Below are positions 1 to 10,326 of a stretch of 64,000 nucleotides of DNA, piece by piece (the first letter of the stretch is position 1; each line of letters begins with the position of its first letter). Where the stretch lies: NCBI GenBank assembly GCA_905221605.1, contig CAJNDS010002850.1, forward strand, positions 178,739 through 242,738. Reading direction: 5' to 3'. The notes under the pieces were generated by a model, which searched no databases, was not told where the DNA came from, and worked only from the letters and a program-made list of their open reading frames with translations. The DNA is from Symbiodinium natans. Taxonomy: Eukaryota; Sar; Dinophyceae; Suessiales; Symbiodiniaceae. The position numbers and the translations under genes were made by a program.

Positions 1-402
1 CTTGGCGTCGTAGTTGTTCTCCTTCAGCAAGGCCTTGATTGCTCCGACCGAGCGCTTGCCTTCATGCGGGTTGACAGAGACCTGATTGTCGGTGTGCACC
101 TTCCTCAGATGCTTCATCTCTGCTTTCAAAGCCTTTCCTCGAAAATCCATTGCTTCCACAGCCTCCTTGGACATGTGGCTAAGCGCCTGCTTGCGTTGAT
201 CTGCGGCCGGCTCGGGTGGAATGACCAAGTGCGAGGTACCATCGTGAACGACCTCGGTGGACTTGCCCGAACTACCCAAGAAGTAGCCGCCGCCGAAAGC
301 TCCACACGCCACCACCAGGCCAATGACGATGCCAATGACCGGGTTGCAGCCCTTGCCCTCTGTCTTGTCACTAACAGGCTGGTACCCCTTTGTGTCAGCC
401 AT
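1..402 (-). CDS. Single-pass membrane protein, 5' part (gene runs off the window)
   Basis: An ATG at 402-400 opens a frame of 134 codons that stays open to base 1, so the 3' part lies outside the window. The product starts MADTKGYQPVSDKTEGKG. It then has one strongly hydrophobic, glycine-rich stretch at about residues 23-48 (VIGIVIGLVVACGAFGGG), a likely transmembrane helix. After it comes a polar, lysine-rich part (about residues 70-134) with helical character. Codons end mostly in G or C, as in other dinoflagellate exons, which supports real coding. The short basic N-terminus before the helix suggests a type II or tail-out topology, but this is inference. I do not recognise the family. The nearest upstream landmark is a telomere-repeat array about 350 bases before the start codon. 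Confidence 0.75.
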   Translation of the reverse strand, partial: MADTKGYQPVSDKTEGKGCNPVIGIVIGLVVACGAFGGGYFLGSSGKSTEVVHDGTSHLVIPPEPAADQRKQALSHMSKEAVEAMDFRGKALKAEMKHLRKVHTDNQVSVNPHEGKRSVGAIKALLKENNYDAK

Positions 403-749
403 CCAGTGATAAAAGGAGCGCGAGTTCAACGACTAGGTGCAGGCTTCGAGCCGAAAGACCTAAAGCAAAGGGCGGAGCAAGATCCTGTCGTGTCGTGTTC
501 TGTTCCTTGCTCAACGACAAGCATGTTCTTCCACCACGTCCACCCCACCCCCCGGCCTCTGCTCCTCCGTCTTCCTGCAGTCCGAGACATCAGGAGGTCT
601 CGCACAATTCATTCACTCAGGCTGAATATCCGCAAACACCGCAATCCTTGAAGCTGGGCACGGGCCGAGATTCGTCGGGAGCTTGGCTGTGGCTCTGCAA
701 AGGTCACCTCCAAATGGGCTCAGGGGTCCAAACCTCCATAGTGCAAACT
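403..749. other. 5' flank of the membrane-protein gene, no gene seen
   Basis: No convincing coding frame, RNA gene or repeat was seen. It would hold the promoter and 5' leader of the minus-strand gene at 1-402. I looked for a relic of the dinoflagellate spliced leader and found none. Confidence 0.4.
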
Positions 750-838
750 TAGGGTTTAGGGTTTAGGGTTTAGGGTTTAGGGTTTAGGGTTTAGGGTTTA
801 GGGTTTAGGGTTTAGGGTTTAGGGTTTAGGGTTTAGGG
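750..838 (+). repeat. Interstitial telomere-type array, TTTAGGG
   Basis: About twelve nearly perfect tandem copies of TTTAGGG on the plus strand. This is the telomere unit of plants and many algae, including dinoflagellates, but here it has unique sequence on both sides, so it is interstitial. Confidence 0.95.
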
Positions 839-839
839 C

Positions 840-1007
840 AATGTATGCAGCAGGCTTTGAGGCTACGACTGCGACTGATGCTGATACGGAGCGACTCAGG
901 GGCCTGCAAGCAGGATCCAACCGGGGCTGCGGCACGCAAGCTTGATCTTTGAAGGTAAAAAGTTCATTCCTTGCTTTGAAGCTTTCAAAACTCAACAAGG
1001 CTGCCAT
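840..1007 (-). other. Possible coding exon next to a telomere-type array
   Basis: A frame opens at an ATG (1007-1005) with the product beginning MAALLSFESFKARNELFTF and stays open into the adjacent array. It has a mixed composition and a Ser/Ala-rich stretch such as SRSVSASVAVVASKPAA. This could be an N-terminal exon with a targeting-like region, but there is no family match and chance is possible. Confidence 0.25.
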
Positions 1008-1589
1008 GACCAGATCTTATGCAAGAGCTGCGCGACAGCCTGCGGTCCAGCGAGGGTGAGACTCACATAAACCGAGCACTGAATGCACAGATTCCGTGAG
1101 CGTCTACGATGATAAACAGGCTACAGTGCTAGGGTTCAGCTCTTCGGATATATATTCGCCTGCTCTTCCTCTGTCAGGCAAGTTGCTCTGAGGCTTTGGG
1201 GCACCGCACGGAAGCTTTCGGGATTGGTAGCCACAGAAGAGGAACGCGAAACTCGACAACCTCACAGGGCATGGCCGAAGCGATAATCATGTGATAAGCG
1301 GCAGGCGTTACAATGTCAGAGTCTTGCGAAGCTAAACGCTGTGACATGGGGGCCTTGTTTCCAATTCCATGAGGCACTCTGCGGGCAGAAATCTGCGAAA
1401 AAGTTCGGAGATGGCTGCTAGCTCCGGTTAGGTTGGGGTCTTCACAACTTTGAGGACGGGTACAAGGCTTTAGGACTCCTGAGCTGACGGGTCGACAGAC
1501 CACTTGAAAGCTCGGGAAACTTGCCAGTTCTGCGTCCCTAAACACTGCATCTCCCAAGCCCCGAAGAAAGGTGTGAGACTCTGCCATAG

Positions 1590-2190
1590 GCTCCAGTCTG
1601 CGACAGGAGGATCCTCGTGAACGCGGCCGCAACGGATGACAGGCTCTTGTTGCACTCAGGACCAATTGTGAAGCAAAGAGCGCAAAAATCGGCTTCGAAT
1701 TCCAGAATTCGCAGCAAGATCGACAGCCCCGCCACCACTTCCCAAACCTGCAAGGGAGCATCACGCGCTCTTTGCCTCCGCAGCGTCGCCAGCTGCCTTT
1801 TCTTGACACATGGGGAGAAGCACCAAAGCTGCGTCGAAGGTCTTGAGCTGCAGCACCGAGCAATGCTCCTCGGCCACACTCTGCTGCGCAGGCTGCTAGA
1901 GCATCACAAGGGGCGTATTGGCGCTATTCCAGCTGCCACACAGCCACAGCTCGAACAGCGCAAGAGTTGAAGCCAATTGACAGAGCCGACAGGGTCATCG
2001 TCCTGCCGGATCTGCTGGGTTTCCTCAAGGTTGTTCCCGTGGCTCGGCGACGTGTGGTCACCCTGTCAACTGACAGCGGACGCCGGTGGAGAGGTGCACT
2101 TGGGGTCGGGGCAGTTCGACAGCAATAGCAAGCAGCGTTTGGTTCCAACCCTGGTATTCGGCAATGAGGGGAAGCCGCTGCCATGCCATC
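1590..2190 (-). other. Two coding-like exon islands, family unknown
   Basis: Two minus-strand stretches have amino-acid runs typical of real exons. At 1590-1800 the frame includes VWEVVAGLSILLRILEFEAD followed by a Cys-containing hydrophobic segment. At about 2085-2190 the frame includes MAWQRLPLIAEYQGWNQTLL. Neither has a clear start or splice site that I can fix, and no family is recognised. The rest of 1010-2460 shows nothing convincing. Confidence 0.3.
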
Positions 2191-2461
2191 GTGATGCGGG
2201 GACTTGGCAGGCCAAGCAAACAGGAGTCGACGGCTACAGGGCATGCTGCAAAGACTTGATGCCAAAGGTAAACAGGGCCACAAGCACTTGAGGAGGGCCC
2301 ACACTTTCGGTCACCACCCGCCTACACAGCCGCGCAGCTGTTCGGTCACCCCGGCTGGTCCTTTTGCTGAAAGAGTCCCAATGCTCTTGACATGGGCACA
2401 CCACGTCGCATCAAGACCACAAGTCAAGAGACTTTAGATCGACAAGGAAAGGGAGCTGGCA

Positions 2462-2624
2462 TAATCCCCTCCCCTAGTATTGAAATAACACCCCCCCCCC
2501 CTACCCCCTAACCCCCTACTATTTAAATATCCCCTCCCCCCCTATATACTACAATAGAACTCTACTGTGGTCATTTAATATTGGGGTCCGGGGGGTGGTT
2601 TAATATTCGGGGGAGGGGAGTGCA
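2462..2624. mobile_element. MITE-like foldback element, family A, copy 1
   Basis: The ends are inverted copies of each other: the left end reads ATCCCCTCCCCTAGTATTG and the complement of the right end reads ACTCCCCTCCCCCGAATATT. The interior is a run of C-rich then G-rich sequence with AT-rich cores and no coding. A second element with the same ends lies at 17860-17984. 2640-3200 holds no clear gene. Confidence 0.6.
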
Positions 2625-3208
2625 CTGTACACTTCTCAAGGGTCTCATTGGGAAGCATTCTTCTTGTGAGGATTCAGCGACTTCGCAGCTTCCGGAGAGA
2701 GACTCTGTTCCCGTGTGGTGTGGCGACTGATACTATGTGTGGCCTGGCTACTGCGCGAAGACGCCTGGGACACCCATGTTGCTAATGGCCGTGCTGCTTC
2801 TCAAAGCCTGTACACCAGCAGCATGATATGCAGTGACGCATCACGGCGTCGAACGGCCCTTGCTCAGGCGTCCACTTCCATCGCATCCGCTTGCACAAGC
2901 CTTTCACAAGCGCTGGCTCCAGCTACATCTGGATGATCCAGAGCTTTCGCAGCTGCAGAGTGTCTGGCCTGGGCGGCAGCACACGCAAGCGACGTTTGTG
3001 CCTCGCCTCAGCTACTCGCTACTGTCCTTCAAACCCAGCGGAGCCGTTTAGGGGATGGTCCCTCAGCCCGGCGCCTGCTTCTTCGAAGAGCACACATCTC
3101 CTGAGTCTTTTATTGGGAGCCTTGGGATTTACGGGGTGGGTGCCGGTACAGCCTGCCAAAAACCTGAGGCCGTCAAATCAGAAGCTGTGAGGCCCTGAAC
3201 AAGCATCG

Positions 3209-3276
3209 AACCCTAAACCCTAAACCCTAAACCCTAAACCCTAAACCCTAAACCCTAAACCCTAAACCCTAAACCT
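3209..3276 (-). repeat. Interstitial telomere-type array, CCCTAAA
   Basis: About ten CCCTAAA units on the plus strand (TTTAGGG on the minus). Degenerate copies follow at 3357-3415 in the same orientation and at 3510-3567 in the opposite one, so the orientation flips within 300 bases. A coding-like stretch between them (3424-3508, plus strand, SLEEEAERLDVHNGSEASS) may be an exon. Confidence 0.9.
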
Positions 3277-3573
3277 TAAGGCACCCCACGCATGGGCTTT
3301 GGCATGTTTACGGCCGGAGACAAATCCTAAGCCCATTTGGGATTCTGCGCCCCTCAACCCTAAAGCCCAAACCCTAAACCCTAAACCCTTAACCCTAAAC
3401 CCTAAACCCTCACCCCTTCCCACGCTCCTTGGAAGAGGAGGCTGAGAGGCTTGATGTGCACAACGGCTCGGAAGCCTCCTCCCGAAGCCTCTTCCTCCCA
3501 CCTGGGTTGTTTAGGGTTAAGGGTTTAGGGTTTAGGGTTGAGGGTTTACGGTTTTTGGTTTAGGGCTCGTTGG

Positions 3574-3638
3574 ACTTAGTAAGTGGGGTTATCAGTACGG
3601 TAACTCTACCTGACACTTATAATCCCTGCTTACTAAGT
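3574..3638. mobile_element. Tiny inverted-repeat element, family C
   Basis: A perfect 10-base inverted repeat, ACTTAGTAAG at 3574-3583 and CTTACTAAGT at 3629-3638, encloses 45 bases. The inner motif TATAATCCCTG also occurs in the family B elements at 5434 and 13471, which suggests a common origin or mobilising enzyme. Confidence 0.4.
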
Positions 3639-3705
3639 GCCCCGACTCTCGAGGTGCAGCTGCGAGAGCACACGGTGACACCGCACCCCCAAGTCTTCTT
3701 GCTTC

Positions 3706-3814
3706 AGGGTTTAGGGTTTAGGGTTTAGGGTTTAGGGTTTAGGGTTTAGGGTTTAGGGTTTAGGGTTTAGGGTTTAGGGTTTAGGGTTTAGGGTTTAGGG
3801 TTTAGGGTTTAGGG
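3706..3814 (+). repeat. Interstitial telomere-type array, TTTAGGG
   Basis: About fifteen perfect tandem TTTAGGG units, one of the longest and cleanest arrays here. The following 190 bases (3820-4005) include a weak minus-strand coding-like frame (GWMLLLSRKHDPLRMLWN) before the next array in opposite orientation. Confidence 0.95.
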
Positions 3815-4004
3815 CTGCTTATGAGAGATCTTCTTGTCGCAGGCTAACTGGGGGATAAGAACCCTTTCTCGACCTGGGAACAAAACTTATCGGAAACATA
3901 TTCCAAAGCATTCGTAAAGGATCATGTTTTCTACTAAGAAGAAGCATCCAACCCCTCGTACACGTTGATACGAAGTCGACGACCGTACTCGCGGGGCCTA
4001 CACC

Positions 4005-4068
4005 CAAAACCCCAAACCCTAAACCCTAAACCCTAAACCCTAAACCCTAAACCCTAAACCCTAAACCC
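4005..4068 (-). repeat. Interstitial telomere-type array, CCCTAAA
   Basis: About nine CCCTAAA units with a slightly degenerate left edge (CCCAAA variants). With the array at 3706-3814 it encloses a 190-base unique island; the array strands point away from that island. Confidence 0.9.
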
Positions 4069-4149
4069 CGCCCTGATTGCAAGGCATGGTGACTGCAGAG
4101 CCGCGGCGTCGCATTGCCGGTACTTCTTTTGGGCCCACTCCTTGACACG

Positions 4150-4338
4150 GGGGGGGGGGGGTTTACGATACTAGGGGTACCTTATTGGGGGTTCTTACTC
4201 TAAGGGAATTCTACACTGTACCTTATTGGGGTCCTTATTCTAAGGGGTATTCTACAATTGACCTTATTGGGGTCCTTGTCACAAGGGAATCCTACAATTT
4301 GGGTCTAAATTCGGGGACCCGGTTTTTCGTAAACCTCC
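4150..4338. mobile_element. Foldback element, family D, copy 1
   Basis: It starts with GGGTTTACGA after a G run and ends with TCGTAAACC, an inverted pair. Inside, a unit containing TACCTTATTGGGG and a box like GGAATCCTAC is repeated three times about 42 bases apart. Diverged relatives lie at 5641-5805 and 23593-23696. No coding capacity. Confidence 0.55.
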
Positions 4339-4419
4339 ATTTCATGTCGAACGGTCCGAACATGAGGTCTCCAGCGTCGCTGGGCATACCCCAAGCCCTG
4401 AGCAGTTGACTATGGGGTT

Positions 4420-4545
4420 AGGGTTTAAGGGTTCAGGGTTTTAGGGTTTTAGGGTTTTAGGATTCTAGGGTTTTAGGGTTTTTGGGTTTTAAGGTTTTAA
4501 GTTTTAAGGGCTTTAGGGTTTGAGGGGTTAGGGCAACAGCGATAA
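4420..4545 (+). repeat. Degenerate telomere-like array with TTTTAGGG variants
   Basis: Repeats drift between TTTAGGG, TTTTAGGG and shorter forms. The variant spacing suggests an old array. It follows, on the minus strand, the coding-like exon at 4545-4800 and would therefore lie in its downstream intron. Confidence 0.7.
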
Positions 4546-4800
4546 AGAGCAGCATGGCCCAAGAATATGCTGAAGCTCGGCCCCTCAACGCAACAGCTTT
4601 ATCTTGGTGAATGGCACTGAAGACAACAAAAGTCTTCGTATACATGTCTTGGACAACTCCCTCTGTAGCGTCAGCTGCAGAAAGCAACCGTGCAAGAAGT
4701 ACCATGAAGACGACCGCTATGCAGGACTGAAGCTGCATCGAAGCGGCCACAAGGCGGGCTTTGGGGTTCGTGAGCCCCTGCCCATTCATTCCTTCCGCTT
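4545..4800 (-). CDS. Exon of a probable membrane protein, family unknown
   Basis: A minus-strand frame of about 85 codons reads like a real exon. It has a hydrophobic segment (IAVVFMVLLARLLSAA), a polar loop of about 35 residues containing VVQDMYTKTFVVFSAIHQDK, and a second hydrophobic segment (YSWAMLLFIAVAL). It runs straight into the degenerate telomere-like array at 4420-4545, where translation becomes low-complexity, so the exon must end near 4545. Two membrane helices are likely. No family is recognised, and the upstream exon could not be placed with confidence. Confidence 0.4.
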
Positions 4801-5433
4801 CCGCAGGACGTGGGGCACAAGAGCACATCCTTGGGGACGCAAGGCCTAAAACCCCAAGGCCCTAGATGGCAGTCGCGCAAGCCATGCCGAATCGGGGCCG
4901 TGGGCCAGGCACTCGAACTTTGAATCAAGACGCGACGGCACCCCTCGCTTGGCATAGCTGGTCGGCTGGCTGTGGTTATCCAAGCAATCCTCACCATTTG
5001 CAAAGGGCATGCTTCTCATCTTTGACATCGGACGACGACTCACCTGAGCCCGAAAGAAACACGCAACCTGCATCGCATGGATGCCTCTAAGGCCCTTAAC
5101 ACTCCACACCCTCCTCCCAAGTCTACGCAGACGTTCTCAAAAGCCAGGCTTCAGTCTTGCGAAGGCGTAATGCCACCAAGAACCTCACACTTCGTTCAGG
5201 GCTTAGGGTTTTCAGGGTTTTCAGGGTTTTCAGGGTTTAGGGTTTAGGGTGTACTCCCTCACATTTTGCCAAGCTTACGGCCGGAGCGGACTTTGTGTCG
5301 AAGAACATACAGATCTGAGGCTGCCACGACAACTAGACAAGTTTATCAAAACTTGCCCTACTCAGCAGAAGTGGGTTTTTGCAAAAGCCCAAAACACACG
5401 CTTGAACTCTCAAGAAGGTTGAAATCGTCCAAC

Positions 5434-5540
5434 TTGGGATGTTCCCCCCTTTACTAACAGTCCTTAATAGGGGTTCTAATGGGGGGGGGGGGTACTATAA
5501 TCCCTGTTGAGGACTGTTAGTATACTGGGGAACATCCCAA
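5434..5540. mobile_element. MITE, family B, copy 1, with 8-base target duplication
   Basis: A 107-base non-coding element with perfect 14-base terminal inverted repeats: TTGGGATGTTCCCC at the left and its exact complement at 5527-5540. A second inverted pair lies inside (ACTAACAGTCC and GGACTGTTAGT). The element is flanked on both sides by CGTCCAAC (5426-5433 and 5541-5548), an 8-base direct repeat expected of a target-site duplication. Eight bases is typical of hAT-like elements. A second copy lies at 13471-13562. Confidence 0.8.
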
Positions 5541-5640
5541 CGTCCAACAGCTTAGCGCTTGGTAAGGCTGATGTCTGGAGAAGTCTTCAAAACGGCATCT
5601 GGAGTTCAAGATTTTTGGGGTTTCCGCTGTTTGAGGTCCT

Positions 5641-5805
5641 GATTGTGAGGGAATCCTACTTGGGGCGTATATTAGGGGCCCCTTGTTTTCGTAAGCTCCC
5701 ATTTGGGGGTTTACGAAGAAGAGGGGGCCCCCAATATAGACCCCAAATAGTAGGATCCCCTTATCATAGGGACCCCAGTAAGGTACCCCCAATATCGTAA
5801 ACCCC
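5641..5805. mobile_element. Foldback element, family D, copy 2 plus a partial inverted copy
   Basis: 5705-5805 is a minus-strand copy bounded by GGTTTACGAAG and TATCGTAAACC, with the shared boxes AGTAGGATCCCC and AAGGTACCCCCAATA. 5641-5700 is a partial copy in the other orientation (GGAATCCTACTTGGGG), so the whole can fold into a long hairpin. Confidence 0.55.
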
Positions 5806-5829
5806 CATTTGGAATTTTTTGGGTGCAAC

Positions 5830-5955
5830 TGTGTAACCTTCCGGGCAAGCAACAAGAAGCAGAGCTCTTCCTTCTCTCGTTCGCTGTACCTTCGGCTGCA
5901 AGGGACTTAAAAACTCCGCCAACTCAGGAAGGCCTCGGATTCTCAAAGCCCAAAC
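5830..5955 (-). other. Coding-like exon, family unknown
   Basis: The minus-strand frame includes LPELAEFLSPLQPKVQRTRE and then a short hydrophobic run, ALLLVACPEGYT. Composition and third-base GC resemble other exons in the window. It runs into the family D element at its 3' side. No start, splice site or family can be fixed. Confidence 0.35.
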
Positions 5956-6309
5956 CCTACCAGCCATGCTTTTATCACCGTTGGCATTTTTGGCCGCGCT
6001 TGGAGATTAACTCCTAAACCCTAAACTTTAAACCCTAAACCCCTAACCCTCAGTGGGCTTCGATTTGTAGGGACGGGTCGAAGTCAGAAACCTCCTCTAC
6101 GAGCACCAGGTGTGTCCAGGGCCGGACGCTAAACCCTAAAACCCCAAACCTTACACTCTAGGGGTTCTACCTTAGACCCTTAAGGTTGTACCCTCGGATT
6201 TTGGGGACCAAGGGTGTACAACCTTCGGGGTACGAGTCTTAACCCCTTGATACACCCAGCAATTCCTAAACCCTAAACACTATTGGCTTCTGAGACATCT
6301 GGTCGGCTT

Positions 6310-6972
6310 GATTTTCCAGGTTCCCATTGTCCAGTTGGTTTTTGCACCGGTCAGCAAGTACTCAACCTCGTCCTTGCCAGCCTCTGCTAAGCCTTCACAT
6401 GGCCAAGAAAACGTAGAGTTCGAGCTCCTGTGCTACAGCAGTGCTTAGACCACGGTGCGTCCCTTCACCACAAGACCGCATAATGAGATCTGAGGCTTCA
6501 TGATGAAGAAGATCTACCAAACGACCGCACGATTCCCCATTCAGTGGAGAGGGCGCATGCACCTCACGGGTGAACAATACGACGATTATGCATTGTATTC
6601 TTGGCCCGTGGGAAAGGAGCAAGGAAAAAGACGACGAATTATGTTACAATTCTGAATATTCAAGGGAATTTTCCTCAAGGGCAAGAAGACCCTATATTCA
6701 TTGTGGGGTCATTTAAGCCCGTTCAAATAAGTAGTGCAAGCGTTACAGTTCTAACAGCTTTCACTTTTCAACCACACAGCAGGATGACTTTCAGATCCCT
6801 GAAAGAGAGTTCACAGGCATATTCGTGCTTCTGAAGCAGCTGAGGCCTTCAGCGCCTAGGCTTGGGGGCTTCCTGTGGACCCTCTTGAAGGCGCAGGGCG
6901 CCTCTTGCAACGACCGGGCTCAAAGATTCCATCGGCCAGGTCTTTCCTTCGAGGGTCCTCGGCCGAGGTCTA
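6310..6972 (-). other. Two or three coding-like exons, family unknown
   Basis: On the minus strand, 6855-6972 reads DPRRKDLADGIFEPGRCKRR. 6400-6600 reads REVHAPSPLNGESCGRLVDL followed by a helical stretch ending ELELYVFLAM. 6310-6390 reads AEAGKDEVEYLLTGAKTNWT in a different frame. The last two abut and differ by frame, so a splice or an indel separates them. These look like host exons of one minus-strand gene, but I recognise no domain. 6000-6300 has only degenerate telomere-like repeats. Confidence 0.35.
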
Positions 6973-7286
6973 CAAGGGTTTAGGGTTTAGGGATGTTTAG
7001 GGTTTAGAGCTTAGGAAACTCTAGCGTCCCTGAGGGTATCCGTACCTGAGGAGGCATTCCTTCATGGGAAAGCTTCCTGATTCTCTTGGCTTGAGTCAAC
7101 GCCAGTGCTGTCTGACCCTGCTGCTCTCCTTCAATTCATTCCCCAGGTCACAAAACCCACGCCTTGAACCCTGAGACCTTGACCGCCCTCCTCACCCCAA
7201 CAAAAAATAATAATTATACTACTATACATATATATATATATATCTATATCCTGGAGCATCCACCCACCACCCAACCCTTGTCCAAC

Positions 7287-7556
7287 CCCCACCCTAAACC
7301 CTAAACCCGAAACCCTAAACCCTAAACCCTAAACCCTAAACCCGAAACCCTAAACCCTAAACCCCACACTAAAAGGTGCCGGGATGTGCCGGGCGTCTCC
7401 ACCCCAGTGGGTGTTCACATCGTCACGGGTAACGCACTCCCAGCCTTGCAGAGGGTTTAGGGTTTAGGGTTTAGGGTCTAGGGTCTAGGGTCTAGGGTTT
7501 AGGGTTTAGGGTTTAGGGTTTGGGGTTTGGGGTTTGGGGTTTAGGGTTTAGGGTTT
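7287..7556. repeat. Pair of telomere-type arrays in opposite orientation
   Basis: 7287-7363 carries CCCTAAA units with CCCGAAA variants. 7452-7556 carries TTTAGGG units with blocks of TCTAGGG and TTTGGGG in runs of three. The 90 bases between are unique. Runs of the same variant suggest local copying of a changed unit. 7000-7260 and 7560-7780 hold only scattered telomere-like units and an ATATAT tract near 7226. Confidence 0.9.
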
Positions 7557-7779
7557 TGGTGATTCGCCCTCTCTTGAACCAGCCGTTGAGGGTGGTTTAA
7601 GGGCTGACTTGAACCGGCACAAGCCATGTCCGCCAGCTGCCACGCAGCACGAAAATCAGGTTACTGCAAAGCAGGCTTTAGGGTTTAGGGTTTAGAGTTT
7701 CGTGCTCTTACCCGAATTGTTCCCCCTTCCCACCCTCTTGCCAATCGTGTGAGGCTTTGAGCAAGCTGCTCAATTTGCT

Positions 7780-8340
7780 AATATCTGAAAGATAAGAATA
7801 TATACATTAATAAAAGAAGAATATAAGAAGATACGAATATAATCACGTAACAATAGATTATAGAATAGTAGAATCATATAATGAAATAAGAATATAGGTT
7901 GCCAAAGAGTTGGCAACGACTCGCAACTCAGCGACTAAGTCATGAACCACTTCATGTGCTCCGCTGGCGTATAGGTCCCTCCCGAATAGAAGCTCCCGTG
8001 GGCGCATGAGCCCCCATCACTCTACCCGTCCTCTTGGCCAATCGTATGACTAAAAGCCTCCATCGGGTCTCCTTGTGGCCGGTTCCCAGAGCAGAAGACC
8101 CAGCAGGGAACCCCAAGGACCCTGCTGAGAATCTTACAGGACTGTAAGCCATGGGGCCCTAAACCCTAAACACCCAAAACCCCAAACTCCTAACCGTGTC
8201 ACACGGAGCATTTCTGGAGTCCCCACTCGGCACAACCCCCGGCATAAAACATAACACGAAAGTCTTTCAAAGAGGGGTTTTTGCGTGTCTATCCATTTCA
8301 CCTCATATTCAGGGCTTAGGGTTGAGGGTGTAGGGTGTAT
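7780..8340. other. AT-rich tract and unassigned sequence
   Basis: 7785-7900 is AT-rich (ATAAGAATATA-type repeats). 7950-8150 has a weak minus-strand frame containing a motif like one near 7720 (CTCTTGCCAATCGT and CTCTTGGCCAATCGTATG), a hint of an old duplication. 8340-8930 shows no gene. A short CCCTAAA array lies at 8938-8986. Confidence 0.4.
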
Positions 8341-9059
8341 TTAGATAAAGTTTGTTTTGTTGTTGTCTTCGTTATCAAACTTATGTACCTTTCACCATGT
8401 GTCATTGTCGAACTTAGTTTAGGTGATTTCGTTTCATGTGCATAGTCAGTCTAGTTTTGTGCAAAAACATGCATTTTCTTGTGCGAGCATACTATGAAGA
8501 GGGACACCTCAGCATGTTACATTTGAGTAGCTTAAGATAGCTTGCGCAAGTACGGTAGAAACATAGTGAGACGTGTTAAGACCTTTTTCATGGTTCTGTA
8601 AGAGGAACGGTGCATAAAACAATCTATTTGGCATATGCTACCTTCTTGCCAATGCAAAACAAGCATTCTAACCCCTTCCACTTATGCATGTACAGGCCAC
8701 AAAATGAGTTGCGGAACGGAACTGCGCAGCAACAGTCAGAACTCACGACAGCACGTCATCTTGCAAAAGGGTGTACACAGCAGCGCTATTTTTCTGCATG
8801 GCAAGAACCAAATCCGTATATGGTCAGTTCTCTAAATGATGGTCCCCGTTGTGGGTACCCTAAATATTCGAGGGGCGCCCTAAGAATCGCAACCCCCCAA
8901 AGGGGACCCTATAATTCACAGAACCCACCATACACCCACCCTAAACCCTAAACCCTAAACCCTAGACCCTAAACCCTAAACCCTCAGCTGACCCGCTCTT
9001 GGCACCCCAGGCTGACACCCTCACACCTTCGTTTCATTCCTCCTTGCCTCCTTGCTGTT

Positions 9060-9830
9060 AGCTTTTGTTTTCTTCTTTGATTATATGCTGAGAATGTTAG
9101 CAATAATGTGTATTGGTATACGAGTATATTATAGTATATTGTTCTACTTTTAACATCTTGAGAACATCGTACTAGTAAATTACACTATTCTGTTGGTACA
9201 TTCCTGCTTCACTATCCTCAGTATGAATATATACGCTTACCCCATGAGATCCTTGTATCATTCCGGTACCACCATGTGCCCGGCCTCTCGGAGTCGGGTA
9301 CCACACGCTCGAGATCCCAGACGCGTTGCGGGCGGTTGCGAAGCCGCGGCCCAGAACCTGAGGGGCCAGCGACTTGGTGTACTCAAGTGTCATAAGAGTA
9401 GAGCAGCTGGTATACTGAATGCCCTGATATGTTTAATATACACGTGTAGGGATGTACGAATATACTAAGACACTCATACACTGATGGACAAATAGACTAA
9501 TAGACCAATAGACTAATAGACTAATAGACTAATAGACTAATAGACTAATAGGCGAATATACGAACATACGAGTGTACTTATATACTAATGTACTAATGCA
9601 CTAGTATACCAATGTCTAATGTACAAATATACTAAAAAAAACGAATATACTCATACACGAATTCACTGAGATACTGTTCTGTTCATATGCTAGTATACTC
9701 ATATAGTTGTATATATACTTGTTTATTTATTTATACATATGAAGATGAATATTATATAACTTTTGTCATGATTTACAATATCCGAAAATTCTCTGATGTA
9801 ATCATAAATATAGGGTCAAAGGCTTTAAGA
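9060..9830. repeat. AT-rich region with an 8-base TAGACTAA tandem repeat
   Basis: From about 9487 to 9552 the unit TAGACTAA is repeated about eight times. It then degenerates into TACTAATG-, TATACTAA- and CATACGAA-type units to about 9680. The flanks are AT-rich. It surrounds a coding-like exon at 9250-9395 and looks like intron sequence. Confidence 0.75.
9250..9395 (-). other. Coding-like exon island in AT-rich DNA
   Basis: A minus-strand frame of about 48 codons includes LEYTKSLAPQVLGRGFATAR and then SVWYPTPRGRAHGGTGM. Its GC content contrasts sharply with the AT-rich DNA on both sides, as expected for an exon between long introns. Family unknown. Confidence 0.4.
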
Positions 9831-10017
9831 CTTTACGTTTTGCATGGGTTGAGGGGTTGAGATCAGCCCGGAAATCGATGAATCTTCCGAGGGCCTCGCC
9901 TCCGCACAGTACTCGCAGACAATGCTGCGACAGTTATGCCTGAGACTCCATGCTCAGCAACTCGAAATCAAAAAACACGACCCAACTTCAAGATCCTAGA
10001 ACGCTGACCTCAAACCC

Positions 10018-10326
10018 TCAACCCAAAACCCGGAAAGGGTTTCTGAACATGGGGATGCCGCGTTGCACGTTGATCAAGCCACAGTCGTCCTCCCCCCCGA
10101 AGGTGTCGCGGCCGGCCAGTCGTGCCCTCTTGCGGGCCTGCTCCTCCTCGGCAATCCTGGCATTGCGAGTTTGTGAGAGGACGCCTACTTGTACTTCCCG
10201 CATGTCAGTAGAGAACTCCACAATGCCGGGGAGCTCTCGATCTTCCTCGCGCAGAACAACTTTGGGTCGTTTCGTCGAAGATACCCTGAGCGGCGGTCGA
10301 GGGTCAGGGAGTTGGACGGGAGCCTA
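10018..10326 (-). CDS. Exon of an unknown protein with a basic helical region
   Basis: A minus-strand frame stays open for about 100 codons from near 10326. It has a Pro/Arg-rich start, then VVLREEDRELPGIVEF, then a likely helix with NARIAEEEQARKRARLAGRD, then GGEDDCGLINVQRGIPMFRN. The basic cluster ARKRARL could be a nuclear signal. It lies downstream, on the same strand, of the helicase exons ending at 11685 and could be a further exon of that gene or of the next one. I recognise no family. 9830-10018 and 10330-10970 show no gene; 10735-10860 may be another small inverted-repeat element but its ends match poorly. Confidence 0.45.

Noticed and set aside
700-725. Sequence CCAAATGGGCTCAGGGG resembling the complement of the dinoflagellate spliced leader
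   Set aside because: Only short scattered identity; the diagnostic CCATTTTGGCTCAAG is absent.
750-838. Reading the TTTAGGG array as a chromosome end
   Set aside because: Unique, coding-like sequence lies on both sides and arrays occur in both orientations, so these are interstitial.
1174-1863. 229-codon minus-strand open frame
   Set aside because: It crosses two reading frames that each contain better coding-like pieces; as a whole it is Cys/Arg/Ser-rich and reads as a shadow frame.
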